From: JAWPMT01 sp965601475
GTDB lineage: Bacteria > Bacteroidota > Bacteroidia > Cytophagales > Cyclobacteriaceae
Direction: 5' to 3'
Assembly (NCBI GenBank): GCA_965601475.1
Contig: OZ271832.1
Coordinates: forward strand, 4,402,001 to 4,466,000
Length of the DNA: 64,000 nucleotides
The translations under genes and the position numbers were made by a program. Of the stretch, positions 53,008-60,584 are shown piece after piece; the first letter of the stretch is position 1; each line of letters starts with the position of its first letter. A model generated the notes under the pieces. The model was not told the DNA's origin and did not search any database. It saw only the letters and a program-made list of their open reading frames with translations.

Positions 53008-53138
53008 GGTTCCCGTGGCTGAACTGTATAGAGTAACTGCCCGGGGCGCGCAGCCCGGGGCACGCAGCCTTCTAAGCAGTAGGTTCCAGGTTCGAGTCCT
53101 GGGCTAGCCGCCCGCATCTAGCCGGCCGCGCGGAATCA
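53008..53138 (+). pseudogene. tRNA-Arg pseudogene, copy 2 (28- and 28-base insertions)
   Basis: This copy is 131 bases. It has the same 28-base anticodon-arm insertion (53041-53068) as copy 1, but a 28-base insertion before the acceptor strand (53103-53130), made of GCTAGCCGCCCGCA and TCTAGCCGGCCGCG, which share 11 of 14 bases. The 3' acceptor strand CGGAATC is restored to the intact form, whereas copy 1 has CAGAATC. The 34-base anticodon-loop to T-stem block (53069-53102) is again identical to the intact gene. Confidence 0.8.
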
Positions 53139-53142
53139 CATT

Positions 53143-53165
53143 AAGTAGCTTCGGCTGCTTTTCTT
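53143..53165 (+). terminator. Degenerate terminator after pseudo-tRNA copy 2
   Basis: Same hairpin with AAGTAGC in place of AAGCAGC; the change still pairs as G-T. The T-tract is broken (TTTTCTT). Confidence 0.65.
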
Positions 53166-53201
53166 AATTACACCTGTACCTCCTAGCTTCCGCATCAAAA
53201 A

Positions 53202-53609
53202 ATGTTGGGCTCAACGACAGGAGGGGCCCAAACCGGGTTATTTGTTGCTTCGTTTGCGCTGCTCTTTCAATATCTTTATAAGGTGAAAACAGCCATTACG
53301 AAATACAAGCGTGTTGTCAATTTTTGGATGCTTCTGTTGGCATTTGTGATCATCGCCAATGCCGTAGCAATGATCGTCTTGATGGTAGTTAGGGGCATGG
53401 AAACCCGCTTTGTCATTGGCTTCTCTCTATCATTTGTAGGTGTCTTCCTATATGGTTTTCAATTTCTTTGGTTTGGACATCGCATTTTCTACTGGAAGAA
53501 AGTAAAGGTTAATGTAGATCTGTCAGATGTGGCGCAAAAGCAGGAAGCACCTTCCTATAAGGAGAAATCGCAAATCTTCGTTTCAGAGGATGGAGACTTG
53601 ATTTACTAG
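53202..53609 (+). CDS. Small membrane protein of unknown function
   Basis: A 135-residue protein with three predicted membrane helices (about residues 12-28, 40-63 and 69-96) and a hydrophilic C-terminal tail of about 40 residues (KKVKVNVDLSDVAQKQEAP...SEDGDLIY). No family is recognised. It starts with ATG about 40 bases after the last tRNA-derived hairpin and has normal codon use, unlike the preceding GC-rich repeats. A 6-pair hairpin without T-tract lies just after the stop. Confidence 0.6.
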   Translation: MLGSTTGGAQTGLFVASFALLFQYLYKVKTAITKYKRVVNFWMLLLAFVIIANAVAMIVLMVVRGMETRFVIGFSLSFVGVFLYGFQFLWFGHRIFYWKKVKVNVDLSDVAQKQEAPSYKEKSQIFVSEDGDLIY

Positions 53610-53765
53610 TCCCTGCCGTCGGCATCGGCAGATTGGACACCGCAAAATGCCACTCGCATAAAACAGCATTTCTTTTCTGTGGGTATCCCTTATTTTCATT
53701 GCCGCATTGATTGCCAGACTGGCAATGCGATCAGGAAATTGAAGTTCAACTAAAACCTAATACAA

Positions 53766-55409
53766 TTGAAAAGGAGAGATTTTATGCAGATTGCCGGGTT
53801 GGGCGCGGGTGCAGCCATGCTACCGACCTTTCCCGTAATGGGCAATCCAATCGCGGCTGAAGATCTGCTTGCTCCGGGGCTGGATGTATCCCGAAAGAAG
53901 GAGCTGGCGGATGTGGCGTTGAATACAGCCAAATCTATGGGAGCAACTTATGCAGACACCCGGATCGGTAGATACCTCAATCAGTATGTATTTGCGCGAG
54001 AGGACAAAGTACAGAACATCGTGAATACAGAGTCCTTTGGTTGTGGGGTAAGGGTAATTGCCAATGGCACCTGGGGATTCTCCTCTACAATTGACGTCTC
54101 GCCGGAAGGAATAAAGAAGGCCACGGAAATAGCTGTCTCCATCGCCAACGCCAATAGCAAATTGCAAAAGGAGCCCGTGAAGTTGGCACCAGTACCATCC
54201 TATGGTGAGGTCTCATGGAAAACACCAATCGTAAAGAACGCCATGGAGGTGCCCATCTCCGAGAAAGCGGATTTACTGCTATCAGCCAATGCTGCGGCCA
54301 TGGAGAATGGTGCAAACTATATTACCACCGTCCTCTTCCAGGTCAATGAGCAGAAGTATTTTGCCTCTTCCGAAGGCTCTTACATCGATCAGGATATTCA
54401 CCGCATATGGCCATACATGCAGGTAACTTCAATTGATCCGGCTGGTGGCAAATTCAAACAACGTCAGGGACTGAGTGCACCAATGGGTCTTGGCTACGAG
54501 TACATGATACCTGATGCCAATGAAGTGCTAACCAGTCCGGCTGGGGTCAAGCTTTTCCGCAACCGCTATGATCTTGTAGCTGACGCTACCGATGCCGCGA
54601 AGCAGGCCAAAGAGATGTTGAATGCCAAATCAGTAGAACCTGGGAAGTATGATCTGGTGCTGGAGCCCAACCACCTTGGACTTACCATTCATGAGTCAGT
54701 GGGTCATCCGCTGGAGTTGGACCGGGTGCTTGGTTACGAAGCCAATTACGCCGGCACTTCTTTCGCTACGCTCGATAAGTGGCAGTCCAAAGACTTCCAA
54801 TACGGAAGTGAGCTGGTGAATCTTGTTGCCGACAAAACCCAGGTAGGTTCATTAGGCGCTGTCGGATATGATGACGAAGGCGTGAAATGCAAGGAGTGGG
54901 ATTTGGTCAAAGACGGTATCCTGGTCAACTACCAGGCCATCCGGGATCAGGTACACATGATCGACCAGAATGAATCTCACGGCTGCTGCTATTCACAATC
55001 ATGGAATGACGTACAATTTCAGCGAATGCCAAATGTGTCCTTGAGACCGGGTGCAAGCCCGCTTTCTGTAGAGGACATGATCAAAGACGTGGAAAAAGGC
55101 ATATACATTGCCGGTAGGGGTTCCTACTCCATTGATCAGCAGCGATACAATTTCCAGTTTGGCGGTACAGTCTTCTATGAGATCAAAGACGGCAAGATCG
55201 TCGGTATGCTAAATGACGTAGCCTATCAGTCCAATACTCAGGAGTTTTGGAATTCGTGTGTGGCCATTTGCGATGAATCTGATTATCGCATGTTTGGGTC
55301 ATTCTTTGATGGTAAGGGGCAGCCTTCCCAGATCAGTGCAGTGTCTCATGGATCTTCTACGACAAGGTTCAATGGGGTGAATGTCATCAATACGGGAAGA
55401 AACATTTAA
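53766..55409 (+). CDS. tldD: TldD-family zinc metalloprotease with Tat signal
   Basis: A 547-residue TldD-type metallopeptidase. The TTG start gives MKRRDFMQIAGLGAGAAMLP, a twin-arginine (Tat) type signal (RRDFM followed by a hydrophobic stretch). The zinc motif HESVGH is at about residues 306-311 (LGLTIHESVGHPLELDRVLGYE). TldD works with TldE/PmbA to trim peptides such as microcins and modified peptides, usually in the cytosol. This copy is predicted to be exported. The tldE partner follows 21 bases later. Confidence 0.88.
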   Translation: MKRRDFMQIAGLGAGAAMLPTFPVMGNPIAAEDLLAPGLDVSRKKELADVALNTAKSMGATYADTRIGRYLNQYVFAREDKVQNIVNTESFGCGVRVIANGTWGFSSTIDVSPEGIKKATEIAVSIANANSKLQKEPVKLAPVPSYGEVSWKTPIVKNAMEVPISEKADLLLSANAAAMENGANYITTVLFQVNEQKYFASSEGSYIDQDIHRIWPYMQVTSIDPAGGKFKQRQGLSAPMGLGYEYMIPDANEVLTSPAGVKLFRNRYDLVADATDAAKQAKEMLNAKSVEPGKYDLVLEPNHLGLTIHESVGHPLELDRVLGYEANYAGTSFATLDKWQSKDFQYGSELVNLVADKTQVGSLGAVGYDDEGVKCKEWDLVKDGILVNYQAIRDQVHMIDQNESHGCCYSQSWNDVQFQRMPNVSLRPGASPLSVEDMIKDVEKGIYIAGRGSYSIDQQRYNFQFGGTVFYEIKDGKIVGMLNDVAYQSNTQEFWNSCVAICDESDYRMFGSFFDGKGQPSQISAVSHGSSTTRFNGVNVINTGRNI

Positions 55410-55430
55410 TCACAGTTAGCATTTAAGAAA

Positions 55431-56747
55431 ATGGCAATATTTACAAAAGAAGAAGCGAAGCAATTGCTGGACAAAGCGTTGTCCTATTCCAAAGCTGAAA
55501 CCTGTGAAGTGAATCTGACAGGCGATAATTCAGGCAACATCCGATATGCCAGAAATACGGTTTCCACTGCGGGTTATCAAAACAATCAGAATATGGTGGT
55601 GCAATCCAGTTTTGGTAACAAGGTGGGTGTCGCAACCATTGATGAGTTCACCGATGAGACCATCGCCCGTGCAGTAAAGACCTCTGAAGAGCTCGCCAGA
55701 CTGGCTCCTGAAAATCCGGAGTTCATGCCTCCTTTGGACCCTCAGCAATACGACGAGTCCAAGGAGTATTTTGAATCTACGGCCAATATCAATCCGGACT
55801 TTCGCGCAGATGTGGCGGCCAAGAGTATTGAGCCGGCCCGCGCCAAAGATGTAACCGCGGCAGGTTTCCTCAATGATTCCGCTCAAATAGCGGCAATGGC
55901 CAATAGCAATGGACTCTTTGCGTATAACCAATTCACCGATCTGAACTTCACAGTGACCATGCGGTCCAATGACGGTACCGGTTCGGGATGGGTCAGCCGC
56001 GACTTCAACGACGTCAATGACTTTGACGCCGCAGAGGCCTCAGCAGTGGCTATCGATAAGGCATTGCAGTCCAAAAATGCCAAAGCCATTGAGCCTGGCA
56101 AATACACTGTAATACTTGAACCAGCTGCGTCCGTCCAGTTATTGCAAAACATGTTTGGCTCGTTCAATGCCAGAACCGCGGACGAAGGACGAAGCTTCAT
56201 GTCAAAAGAAGGGGGAGGAACAAAGTTAGGTGAGAAGATCGTCGATGAGCGTGTCAATCTGTACTCAGATCCTCAGGACCCCCGAGTACCCGGTAGCACC
56301 TGGAATCAGGGTGGTGTGCCTGTAAAGAAGATTGATTGGCTCAAAGACGGTGTTGTTCAAAACCTGTTCTATTCCAGATATTGGGCCAAGGAAAAGGGCG
56401 TGGATCCTGTTCCGTTTCCCAGCAATGGCATCATGGCAGGAGGAGATGCTTCCCTGGAGGATATGATCAAGGATACACAAAGAGGGGTGTTGATTACACG
56501 GTTGTGGTACATCCGTACCGTGGATCCCCAAACGCTATTGTATACCGGGTTGACCAGGGATGGAACTTTCTTTATTGAAAATGGAAAGATCAAGCATCCC
56601 ATCAAAAACTTCAGGTTCAATGAAAGTCCGATCATTATGCTAAATAACCTGGAAACCCTGGGACAGCAGGTTCGGATCAACGGCAACTTGATTCCTTACA
56701 TGAAAGTAAGAGATTTCACATTCACCAGCTTGTCTGATGCAGTGTGA
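55431..56747 (+). CDS. tldE: TldE/PmbA-family protein
   Basis: A 438-residue partner of TldD. The opening (FTKEEAKQLLDKALSYSKAETCEVNLTGDNSGNIRYARNTV) and the later VILEPAASVQLLQNMFGSFNARTADEGRSFM are typical of the PmbA/TldE branch. It lacks the HExxxH motif, as normal for this subunit; the active site is in TldD. It has no signal peptide, in contrast to its Tat-type partner. A strong terminator follows. Confidence 0.88.
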   Translation: MAIFTKEEAKQLLDKALSYSKAETCEVNLTGDNSGNIRYARNTVSTAGYQNNQNMVVQSSFGNKVGVATIDEFTDETIARAVKTSEELARLAPENPEFMPPLDPQQYDESKEYFESTANINPDFRADVAAKSIEPARAKDVTAAGFLNDSAQIAAMANSNGLFAYNQFTDLNFTVTMRSNDGTGSGWVSRDFNDVNDFDAAEASAVAIDKALQSKNAKAIEPGKYTVILEPAASVQLLQNMFGSFNARTADEGRSFMSKEGGGTKLGEKIVDERVNLYSDPQDPRVPGSTWNQGGVPVKKIDWLKDGVVQNLFYSRYWAKEKGVDPVPFPSNGIMAGGDASLEDMIKDTQRGVLITRLWYIRTVDPQTLLYTGLTRDGTFFIENGKIKHPIKNFRFNESPIIMLNNLETLGQQVRINGNLIPYMKVRDFTFTSLSDAV

Positions 56748-56772
56748 TTATTAGGGATATATTTTTATGAAG

Positions 56773-56798
56773 AAGGCTGCCAGGTGCAGCCTTTTTTT
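56773..56798 (+). terminator. Rho-independent terminator after tldE
   Basis: Arms AAGGCTGC and GCAGCCTT (8 pairs), loop CAGGT, followed by more T to 56798. It isolates the tldD-tldE pair from the next operon. Confidence 0.85.
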
Positions 56799-56881
56799 GT
56801 GCATTACCTTTACCAGCAGTAGTAGAAATCGACCATCCATAAAGGAGGAAGCTATCAGGCCTACCATTCACAATCCTGAGG

Positions 56882-57568
56882 ATGGCTTGGTCAAAAAAAC
56901 ATTTTGCCTTTTGTTCGTTGTTACTAGCCTTGGGTATGCGAAAGTTGGAATCCGGTCAATCATTTTTGTTTACGAGACTGCAATACGAGTCTGGTGATTG
57001 GGATGTGGACCAACGTATGCCATCCAATATCTTGCATTCGCTTGTTCAGTATACCACGATCCCTGTCAATACAGTGGAGAATGTGGTACCCCTTGGGAGT
57101 GACGGAATCTTTGAATGTCCCTTTTGCTACCTCACCGGGCATAAGCTGGTGCAATTCACTCGGGAAGAGGAGAAGCGATTCAAGGCCTATGTAGAAAATG
57201 GAGGATTTGTGTTTGTGGATGACTGCAATCACGATATTGAGGGATTGTTCGCGAAGTCCTTTGAAAATCAAATGGTCAGGATCTTCGGCTCCGATGCCCT
57301 TAAGAAGATTCCCAATGATCATATACTCTACAGGAGCTTTTTCGAGTTTGATGGCCCCCCTGCTACCTCGCAGGAACTCAATGGTTGGGGAGATGACCTT
57401 GTACACGACTACCTCAAAGCTGTTGAGATCAATGGTAGAATAGGTGTGTTGTATAGCAACAAGGATTATGGCTGCGAGTGGGACTACGACTTTCGCAATA
57501 AGAGATGGTACAAAATTGATAACACTAGGTTCGGCGTGAACATTATCACTTATGCGATGACCAGCTGA
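56882..57568 (+). CDS. DUF4159 domain protein
   Basis: A 228-residue protein with a signal-like start (KKHFAFCSLLLALGM), probably exported. The body matches DUF4159: FLFTRLQYESGDWDVDQRMPSNILHSLVQYTT, a RRxxxY-like FTREEEKRFKAYVENGGFVFVDDCNHD block, and a C-terminal RWYKIDNTRFGVNIITYAMT. The fold resembles a class I glutamine amidotransferase-type domain without catalytic residues. It opens the operon leading to MoxR after 12 bases, the standard order in this phylum. Confidence 0.85.
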   Translation: MAWSKKHFAFCSLLLALGMRKLESGQSFLFTRLQYESGDWDVDQRMPSNILHSLVQYTTIPVNTVENVVPLGSDGIFECPFCYLTGHKLVQFTREEEKRFKAYVENGGFVFVDDCNHDIEGLFAKSFENQMVRIFGSDALKKIPNDHILYRSFFEFDGPPATSQELNGWGDDLVHDYLKAVEINGRIGVLYSNKDYGCEWDYDFRNKRWYKIDNTRFGVNIITYAMTS

Positions 57569-57580
57569 ACCCATTAATTT

Positions 57581-58573
57581 GTGATAATGACAAATGATTT
57601 AGATGTCCTGGAGGATGAGGTAAAGTCCTTGATAGCAAAACTTCAGGCGACCAAGAAGGAGATCCACAAGGTGGTTGTAGGTCAGGAAACAGTGATGGAT
57701 CAACTGATTATCGGTATGCTGGCAGGAGGGCACATCCTCATTGAAGGACTGCCCGGTCTGGCCAAGACCTTAATGATCAAATCACTAGCGGAAGCCGTGA
57801 GCCTGGATTTCAACCGCATCCAATTTACACCAGACCTAATGCCTACCGATATACTCGGCACCGAGGTGATAGAGTCTGATGCGGAAGGTCACAAATCGTT
57901 CAAATACATTAAGGGTCCTGTATTCACCAATATATTACTGGCCGACGAAATCAACAGGACGCCACCTAAGACACAGGCCGCCCTACTGGAGGTGATGCAG
58001 GAGTACAAAGTGACCTATGCTGGAAAGGATCACCTGATGGACCAACCGTTCTTCTTGCTGGCAACGCAAAACCCCATAGAACAATCCGGGACCTTTCCAT
58101 TGCCTGAGGCGCAGGTGGATCGATTCCTGATGTATGTAGTGATCGACTATCCAACAGGGCAGGAAGAGGAGGAAATCCTGAAAATCACTACCGGGAAAAG
58201 ACCTGAACGGATTGAATCCGTCCTTACGGGTCCGGAGATCATTCGGTTGCAGCAGTTGACCAGGGATGTTTTCATTGACGATGCGCTGATCACCAAAGTG
58301 AGCATGTTGGTCAGAAACACCAGGCCGGAAACTACCTCTGAAAGCATGATCAAGGAATATGTTGACTATGGCGCTGGACCCAGAGCTGGACAAGCTATCA
58401 TCATGGCAGCAAAGGCCTATGCTATGATGAACGATCGTTTTTCTGTTATTCCCGATGATATCACGGCCGTGGCATTACCGGCACTTAGACATCGAATCCT
58501 ACTGAATTTCAAAGCCGAATCCGAAGGAATGACCACGGACAAGATTGTCCAACACGTCATAAAAATGATATAG
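57581..58573 (+). CDS. MoxR-family AAA ATPase
   Basis: A 330-residue MoxR ATPase. Walker A is GLPGLAKT (about residues 58-65), Walker B is LLADEINR and sensor 1 is LATQNPIEQSGTFPLPEAQVDRF. These ATPases act as chaperones with VWA proteins to activate metal-binding or envelope proteins. It lies between DUF4159 and DUF58, whose GTG start overlaps its stop by 1 base. A second ATG two codons in is an alternative start. Confidence 0.93.
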   Translation: MIMTNDLDVLEDEVKSLIAKLQATKKEIHKVVVGQETVMDQLIIGMLAGGHILIEGLPGLAKTLMIKSLAEAVSLDFNRIQFTPDLMPTDILGTEVIESDAEGHKSFKYIKGPVFTNILLADEINRTPPKTQAALLEVMQEYKVTYAGKDHLMDQPFFLLATQNPIEQSGTFPLPEAQVDRFLMYVVIDYPTGQEEEEILKITTGKRPERIESVLTGPEIIRLQQLTRDVFIDDALITKVSMLVRNTRPETTSESMIKEYVDYGAGPRAGQAIIMAAKAYAMMNDRFSVIPDDITAVALPALRHRILLNFKAESEGMTTDKIVQHVIKMI

Positions 58574-59433
58574 TGGTCGCCAACACCTTTCATATCGACC
58601 CAAAACTCATTGCTGTCGTTCGCGACTTGGAGTGGGTGATCAAGGCCATTGCGCTTGGGCACTACAATGGCCACAAAGTGAGCAAGAAGTTGGGGTCCGG
58701 GATTGAATTTAGCCAGTACAGGCCTTACAGCCAAGGGGATGACCTCAGGCAGTTAGACTGGAAGATGTACGCGCGTACCGATAGATTTTATATCCGGCAA
58801 TCTGAAACGGAGGCGGATATTGAAGTGAACTTCATTATCGATACATCAAGGTCCATGCGATACGAGGAAGATGGCTTGGACAAGTTGACGTTTGCCAAGT
58901 TGCTTTGTGGTGTTTTGGCCTTTATCGCAAAGGAAAATGGGGATACCATTCATTTGTCAGGACAGGATGCAACGACGCGTAAGAACGATTCTCGTCAGTG
59001 GATACGATTGCTCAATCGACTGCATTTGGCCGGGGAAACAGATCGATTTGTGAAGCCACACATACAAGGTGGGCGTCACAGAGAGCTCTACGTGATAGTG
59101 AGCGACATGTACGAAGAAGAGCGTATTTTACCTTTTGTTAAATCGCTGAAAACGAGACGAAATGAAGTGATCCTCTTTCATGTGCTTGGCGCGAAAGAGC
59201 GCAGTTTTGATTTTCGGGGGACCGTAAAAATGAAGGACCTGGAAACATCCGAGACCCTCCAGTTGAACGCAGATGCATACGGCGACCAATATCGTGAAAG
59301 CCTTGGGCATTGGTTGGAGGGTGTCAAACAGGAATTGCTCATTTCTGGCATAGACTATTATGACGTAGATTTTAATGTTGCTGTGGACCTCGTGGTTCAG
59401 CGTTTTTTGAACTTAAGAAAAAGACTTTTGTGA
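58573..59433 (+). CDS. DUF58 domain protein
   Basis: A 286-residue cytoplasmic protein of the DUF58 family (VWA-like). The hallmark YRPYSQGDDLRQLDWKMYARTDRFYIRQSETEAD is at about residues 50-80, and the VWA metal-like motif DTSRSM is near residue 96. DUF58 proteins are partners of MoxR ATPases. The GTG start overlaps the MoxR stop and the BatA gene overlaps its own end, so all are made from one mRNA. Confidence 0.93.
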   Translation: MVANTFHIDPKLIAVVRDLEWVIKAIALGHYNGHKVSKKLGSGIEFSQYRPYSQGDDLRQLDWKMYARTDRFYIRQSETEADIEVNFIIDTSRSMRYEEDGLDKLTFAKLLCGVLAFIAKENGDTIHLSGQDATTRKNDSRQWIRLLNRLHLAGETDRFVKPHIQGGRHRELYVIVSDMYEEERILPFVKSLKTRRNEVILFHVLGAKERSFDFRGTVKMKDLETSETLQLNADAYGDQYRESLGHWLEGVKQELLISGIDYYDVDFNVAVDLVVQRFLNLRKRLL

Positions 59434-60584
59434 TGACTTTGCTGGCACCTCTATATCTCTTGGCTTTGATTGGGTTGCTTGTGCCGGTATTGATTCACCT
59501 GTGGAGCCGAAACGCCTCTTCCATCGTCATGTTTGGCAGTTTGAGATTTCTCAAGGAGACAGAAACGCGTAAAGCGCGAAACCTGTGGCCTTCTCAGTGG
59601 TTATTGCTGGTTATCCGATGCCTGTTACTGGCAGGGCTGATTTTGGTGATGGCAGAATGGGTACGATCGACGACTGGTCGAAGTGTGGACAGCGTCTATT
59701 TGCTTGATACCCGGTACAAGCAGGCCGATTGGCTGCCGACATTTGTCGACACACTTACCGGGAGTTACGAAATCAGGTGGATTGCTGAGGACTTCCCATA
59801 TTTCGACGAGGAATTCAAATCGGTAGCAGCCGATTACTTCTCGATCCTCTCAGATCCTCCAATACTGGATGCCGCCAGATGGATTGTAATATCTCCTGTG
59901 CTTCAACAAGACTTCAGGGGTTCAAGTAAAATGCTACCTGTCCGATATGAATGGATCAAGCCACCAACCAGTCCTCAGGAAGTGCAAAGGCTGAGTTATG
60001 AAAAGGAGGGAGACTTTCGTCAAGTCAATGCCACTACGGATGAATGGCAGACAACCTATTTATTTTCGGAAGGCGATTCAGGCGAGCCGATTACAATCAC
60101 CTTTTTCATTACTGAGGCAGAGATGGATCAAGATATCAGTAAGGTGTTCAGAGCAGCCTTGGCCACGCTGGAAGATCTGAGTCCTGTGTCTTTCAAGGAG
60201 GTTGAAAACTGGCAGGACGCCGACTGGGTGTTTTGGTTTAAACCAGGGGGTATTCCAAAACGCCGGAAACTTGTTTTTGCAGACAGCCAACTGCTCAATG
60301 GATGGTCAAGTGTTATTCCAGGTGTGTACAGGGTTGCTGCTGACATGACGGCGGATGAGGCCCTGAAGATCAACTTGCCAGGTTTAATCCTGGATGCGGT
60401 CCTGGCTTCCGGAATTGATGCATCAGGGGATCAGATTACCATGGACACGGCTGGGTTTGGATTTGATGAAAGAACATCAAAGCAGGAGCAGATCAATACT
60501 CCAGTTGGACCGTATCTGTGGATTTTCATTATCACACTTTTTTTAATGGAAAGAGGGCTTAGCTATATATCTGAGGAAGGATGA
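59430..60584 (+). CDS. BatA-domain membrane protein
   Basis: A 384-residue protein. The N-terminal 80 residues are the BatA (aerotolerance) domain: LLAPLYLLALIGLLVPVLIHLWSR followed by MFGSLRFLKETETRKARN and a second helix LLLVIRCLLLAGLILVMAEW. The middle is a soluble domain of unknown fold and one helix (WIFIITLFLMERGLSYI) lies at the C-terminus. It replaces the usual VWA Bat protein in this cluster. It overlaps both neighbours by 4 bases. Confidence 0.86.
   Translation: MMTLLAPLYLLALIGLLVPVLIHLWSRNASSIVMFGSLRFLKETETRKARNLWPSQWLLLVIRCLLLAGLILVMAEWVRSTTGRSVDSVYLLDTRYKQADWLPTFVDTLTGSYEIRWIAEDFPYFDEEFKSVAADYFSILSDPPILDAARWIVISPVLQQDFRGSSKMLPVRYEWIKPPTSPQEVQRLSYEKEGDFRQVNATTDEWQTTYLFSEGDSGEPITITFFITEAEMDQDISKVFRAALATLEDLSPVSFKEVENWQDADWVFWFKPGGIPKRRKLVFADSQLLNGWSSVIPGVYRVAADMTADEALKINLPGLILDAVLASGIDASGDQITMDTAGFGFDERTSKQEQINTPVGPYLWIFIITLFLMERGLSYISEEG

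Larger units (their letters stand above)
52658..53133 (+). repeat. Tandem repeat: two units derived from tRNA-Arg and its flanks
   Basis: Two adjacent units, 52658-52888 (231 bases) and 52889-53133 (245 bases), are almost identical. By eye they differ by one substitution (GCATAG to GTATAG), a 14-base insertion and a change CAG to CGG near the unit end. Each unit holds the tRNA 3' end, terminator, a roughly 46-base linker, a copy of the sequence upstream of tRNA-Arg (shortened), and a damaged tRNA-Arg. A third partial unit (tRNA end and terminator) starts at 53134. Confidence 0.85.

Noticed and set aside
52658..53165. Repeat array resembling a CRISPR
   Set aside because: Only two long units exist, they contain tRNA and terminator sequences, have no short regular repeats or unique spacers, and there are no cas genes.
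53613..53631. Hairpin CTGCCG...CGGCAG after the small membrane protein gene, and another near 53702-53728
   Set aside because: Neither is followed by a T-tract, so they were not called as terminators; they may be chance or 3'-end structures.
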